NCBI RefSeq assembly: GCF_001701025.1
Contig: NZ_CP016793.1
Coordinates: 8,742,001-8,806,000, forward strand
Direction of reading: 5' to 3'
DNA: 64,000 nt
Origin: Lentzea guizhouensis
GTDB lineage: Bacteria > Actinomycetota > Actinomycetes > Mycobacteriales > Pseudonocardiaceae
The position numbers were made by a program, and so were the translations under genes. Numbering within the stretch: the first letter of the stretch is position 1; each line of letters begins with the position of its first letter. The notes under the pieces were generated by a model, which saw nothing but the letters and a program-made list of their open reading frames with translations, was not told the origin of the DNA and ran no database searches. Below are positions 63,408 to 64,000 of this stretch, in pieces.

Positions 63408-63797
63408 ATGACGACAGTGTGCCTGACTGGGCAACACGCCGACCACGACGTGTACGCCGCGCAGTGCCCGTGCCGGGCGATGCTCGACCTGCTGGCGAAC
63501 AAGTGGTCGGCGCTCGCGATCGGCGCGCTGGAGGAGGGACCGCAGCGGTTCGGGCAGCTGCAGCGGCACCTGCAGGGGGTCAGCCCGAAGGTGCTCACCC
63601 AGACCCTGCGCCGGCTGGAGGAGTTCGGCCTGGTCGACCGCACCGTCTACCCCGCCGTGCCGTTGCACGTCGAGTACTCGCTCACCGAGCTCGGGCACAG
63701 CGCGGCCGTCCCGCTGCGGATGCTGCGCGTGTGGGTCGAGGACAACATCGACGACGCCGCGCGGGGCGGCGCACCGGCCGCCTCCTGCGCGACCTGA
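63408..63797 (+). CDS. HxlR-family transcriptional regulator
   Basis: A 129-residue winged-helix regulator: CPCRAMLDLLANKWSALAIGALEEGPQRFGQLQRHLQGVSPKVLTQTLRRLEEFGLVDRTVYPAVPLHVEYSLTELG is the HxlR domain. Two N-terminal Cys (QCPC) could sense electrophiles or quinones, as in YodB/QorR (known for the family). It likely represses the divergent quinone oxidoreductase. Confidence 0.92.
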   Translation: MTTVCLTGQHADHDVYAAQCPCRAMLDLLANKWSALAIGALEEGPQRFGQLQRHLQGVSPKVLTQTLRRLEEFGLVDRTVYPAVPLHVEYSLTELGHSAAVPLRMLRVWVEDNIDDAARGGAPAASCAT

Positions 63798-63798
63798 C

Positions 63799-64000
63799 TC
63801 AGCGGCGCGGGCGGTTGTCCACGATCCGCTTCATCTTGCCGACCGAGCGCTCGATCCCGCCCGGCGCAACGACCTCCACCGCGACCGTGACGCCGATGGA
63901 GTTCTTCACGAGCCGCTGGAGCTCGGCCCCGGCGTCACCGGCTGCGACATCACCTTCTGCGACATCACCTTCTGGAGCGCCCTCGCGGTGCTCCACCAGG
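63799..64000 (-). CDS. paaK: Phenylacetate-CoA ligase, C-terminal end (partial)
   Basis: The last 66 residues of a protein that continues past the right edge. LQRLVKNSIGVTVAVEVVAPGGIERSVGKMKRIVDNRPR matches the end of PaaK ligases, where the SxGK(x)xRI lysine takes part in catalysis. PaaK activates phenylacetate to phenylacetyl-CoA, consistent with paaH and paaZ nearby. It converges on the HxlR gene with one base between stop codons. Confidence 0.85.
   Translation of the reverse strand, partial: LVEHREGAPEGDVAEGDVAAGDAGAELQRLVKNSIGVTVAVEVVAPGGIERSVGKMKRIVDNRPRR

Overview
The window is a GC-rich (around 70% or more) actinobacterial chromosome segment. It is densely coding, with many GTG starts, ATGA/GTGA stop-start overlaps, Tat and Sec exported proteins, an ESX-type toxin and large LuxR-family ATPase regulators. 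The gene content fits a filamentous actinomycete, probably of the Pseudonocardiales; the genus is a guess.

Region 1 (1-13,892) looks like a biosynthetic gene cluster for an aminobenzoate-type meroterpenoid. A tightly coupled minus-strand operon carries an E-type polyprenyl diphosphate synthase, a cytochrome P450, a UbiA aromatic prenyltransferase, an arylamine N-acetyltransferase-like enzyme and the amidotransferase end of an aminodeoxychorismate synthase that runs off the left edge. Facing it are a second P450 on the plus strand, two SAM methyltransferases on the minus strand, and a plus-strand operon of three MEP-pathway genes (ispH, dxs, ispG) that would supply isoprenoid precursor. Both divergent intergenic regions carry the same roughly 110-bp block, built around TTTGGGAAAAACCCCAAA with fixed spacing to promoter-like elements. 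A small LuxR regulator, an 87-residue protein and an aromatic-acid-type MFS transporter follow.

Region 2 (14,371-23,799) is a minus-strand run of four large LuxR-family ATPases (LAL type). Two have apparent single-base frameshifts ahead of their DNA-binding domain and one lacks that domain altogether. A GMC oxidoreductase diverges from them, followed by a secreted peptidoglycan peptidase with a TTA codon near its start.

Region 3 (26,430-32,936) holds a 1,484-residue ESX-type polymorphic toxin with a Ser/Pro/Gly-rich linker and a PD-(D/E)xK-like C-terminus. An Imm49-like immunity gene, an unknown gene and a YezG-like immunity gene follow. Region 4 (32,970-39,812) is accessory metabolism: a CGNR regulator, an EamA exporter, a Tat-exported GH127 arabinofuranosidase with a ricin-type lectin under LacI-type operators, an unknown protein, and a secreted M1-like protein that has lost its zinc motif.

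Region 5 (39,860-46,099) contains a cyclodipeptide synthase coupled to an NCS1 nucleobase permease and a LysR regulator. Opposite lie a second LysR, a rhodanese, a secreted thioredoxin and an MFS exporter. Region 6 (45,999-49,650) is a LysR-controlled thiolase and two-subunit CoA-transferase operon of the 3-oxoadipate or acetoacetate type. Region 7 (49,944-56,142) has glutathione peroxidase, a secreted beta-propeller protein, small regulators, a methyltransferase, a FecCD permease remnant and a secreted SGNH hydrolase. Region 8 (56,257-64,000) is part of a phenylacetate degradation locus (TetR regulators, paaH, paaZ, and the end of paaK) with an HxlR-controlled quinone oxidoreductase.

Several frameshifts in region 1-2 genes sit at short C/G runs or GC dinucleotides, so sequencing error should be excluded before these genes are called broken.
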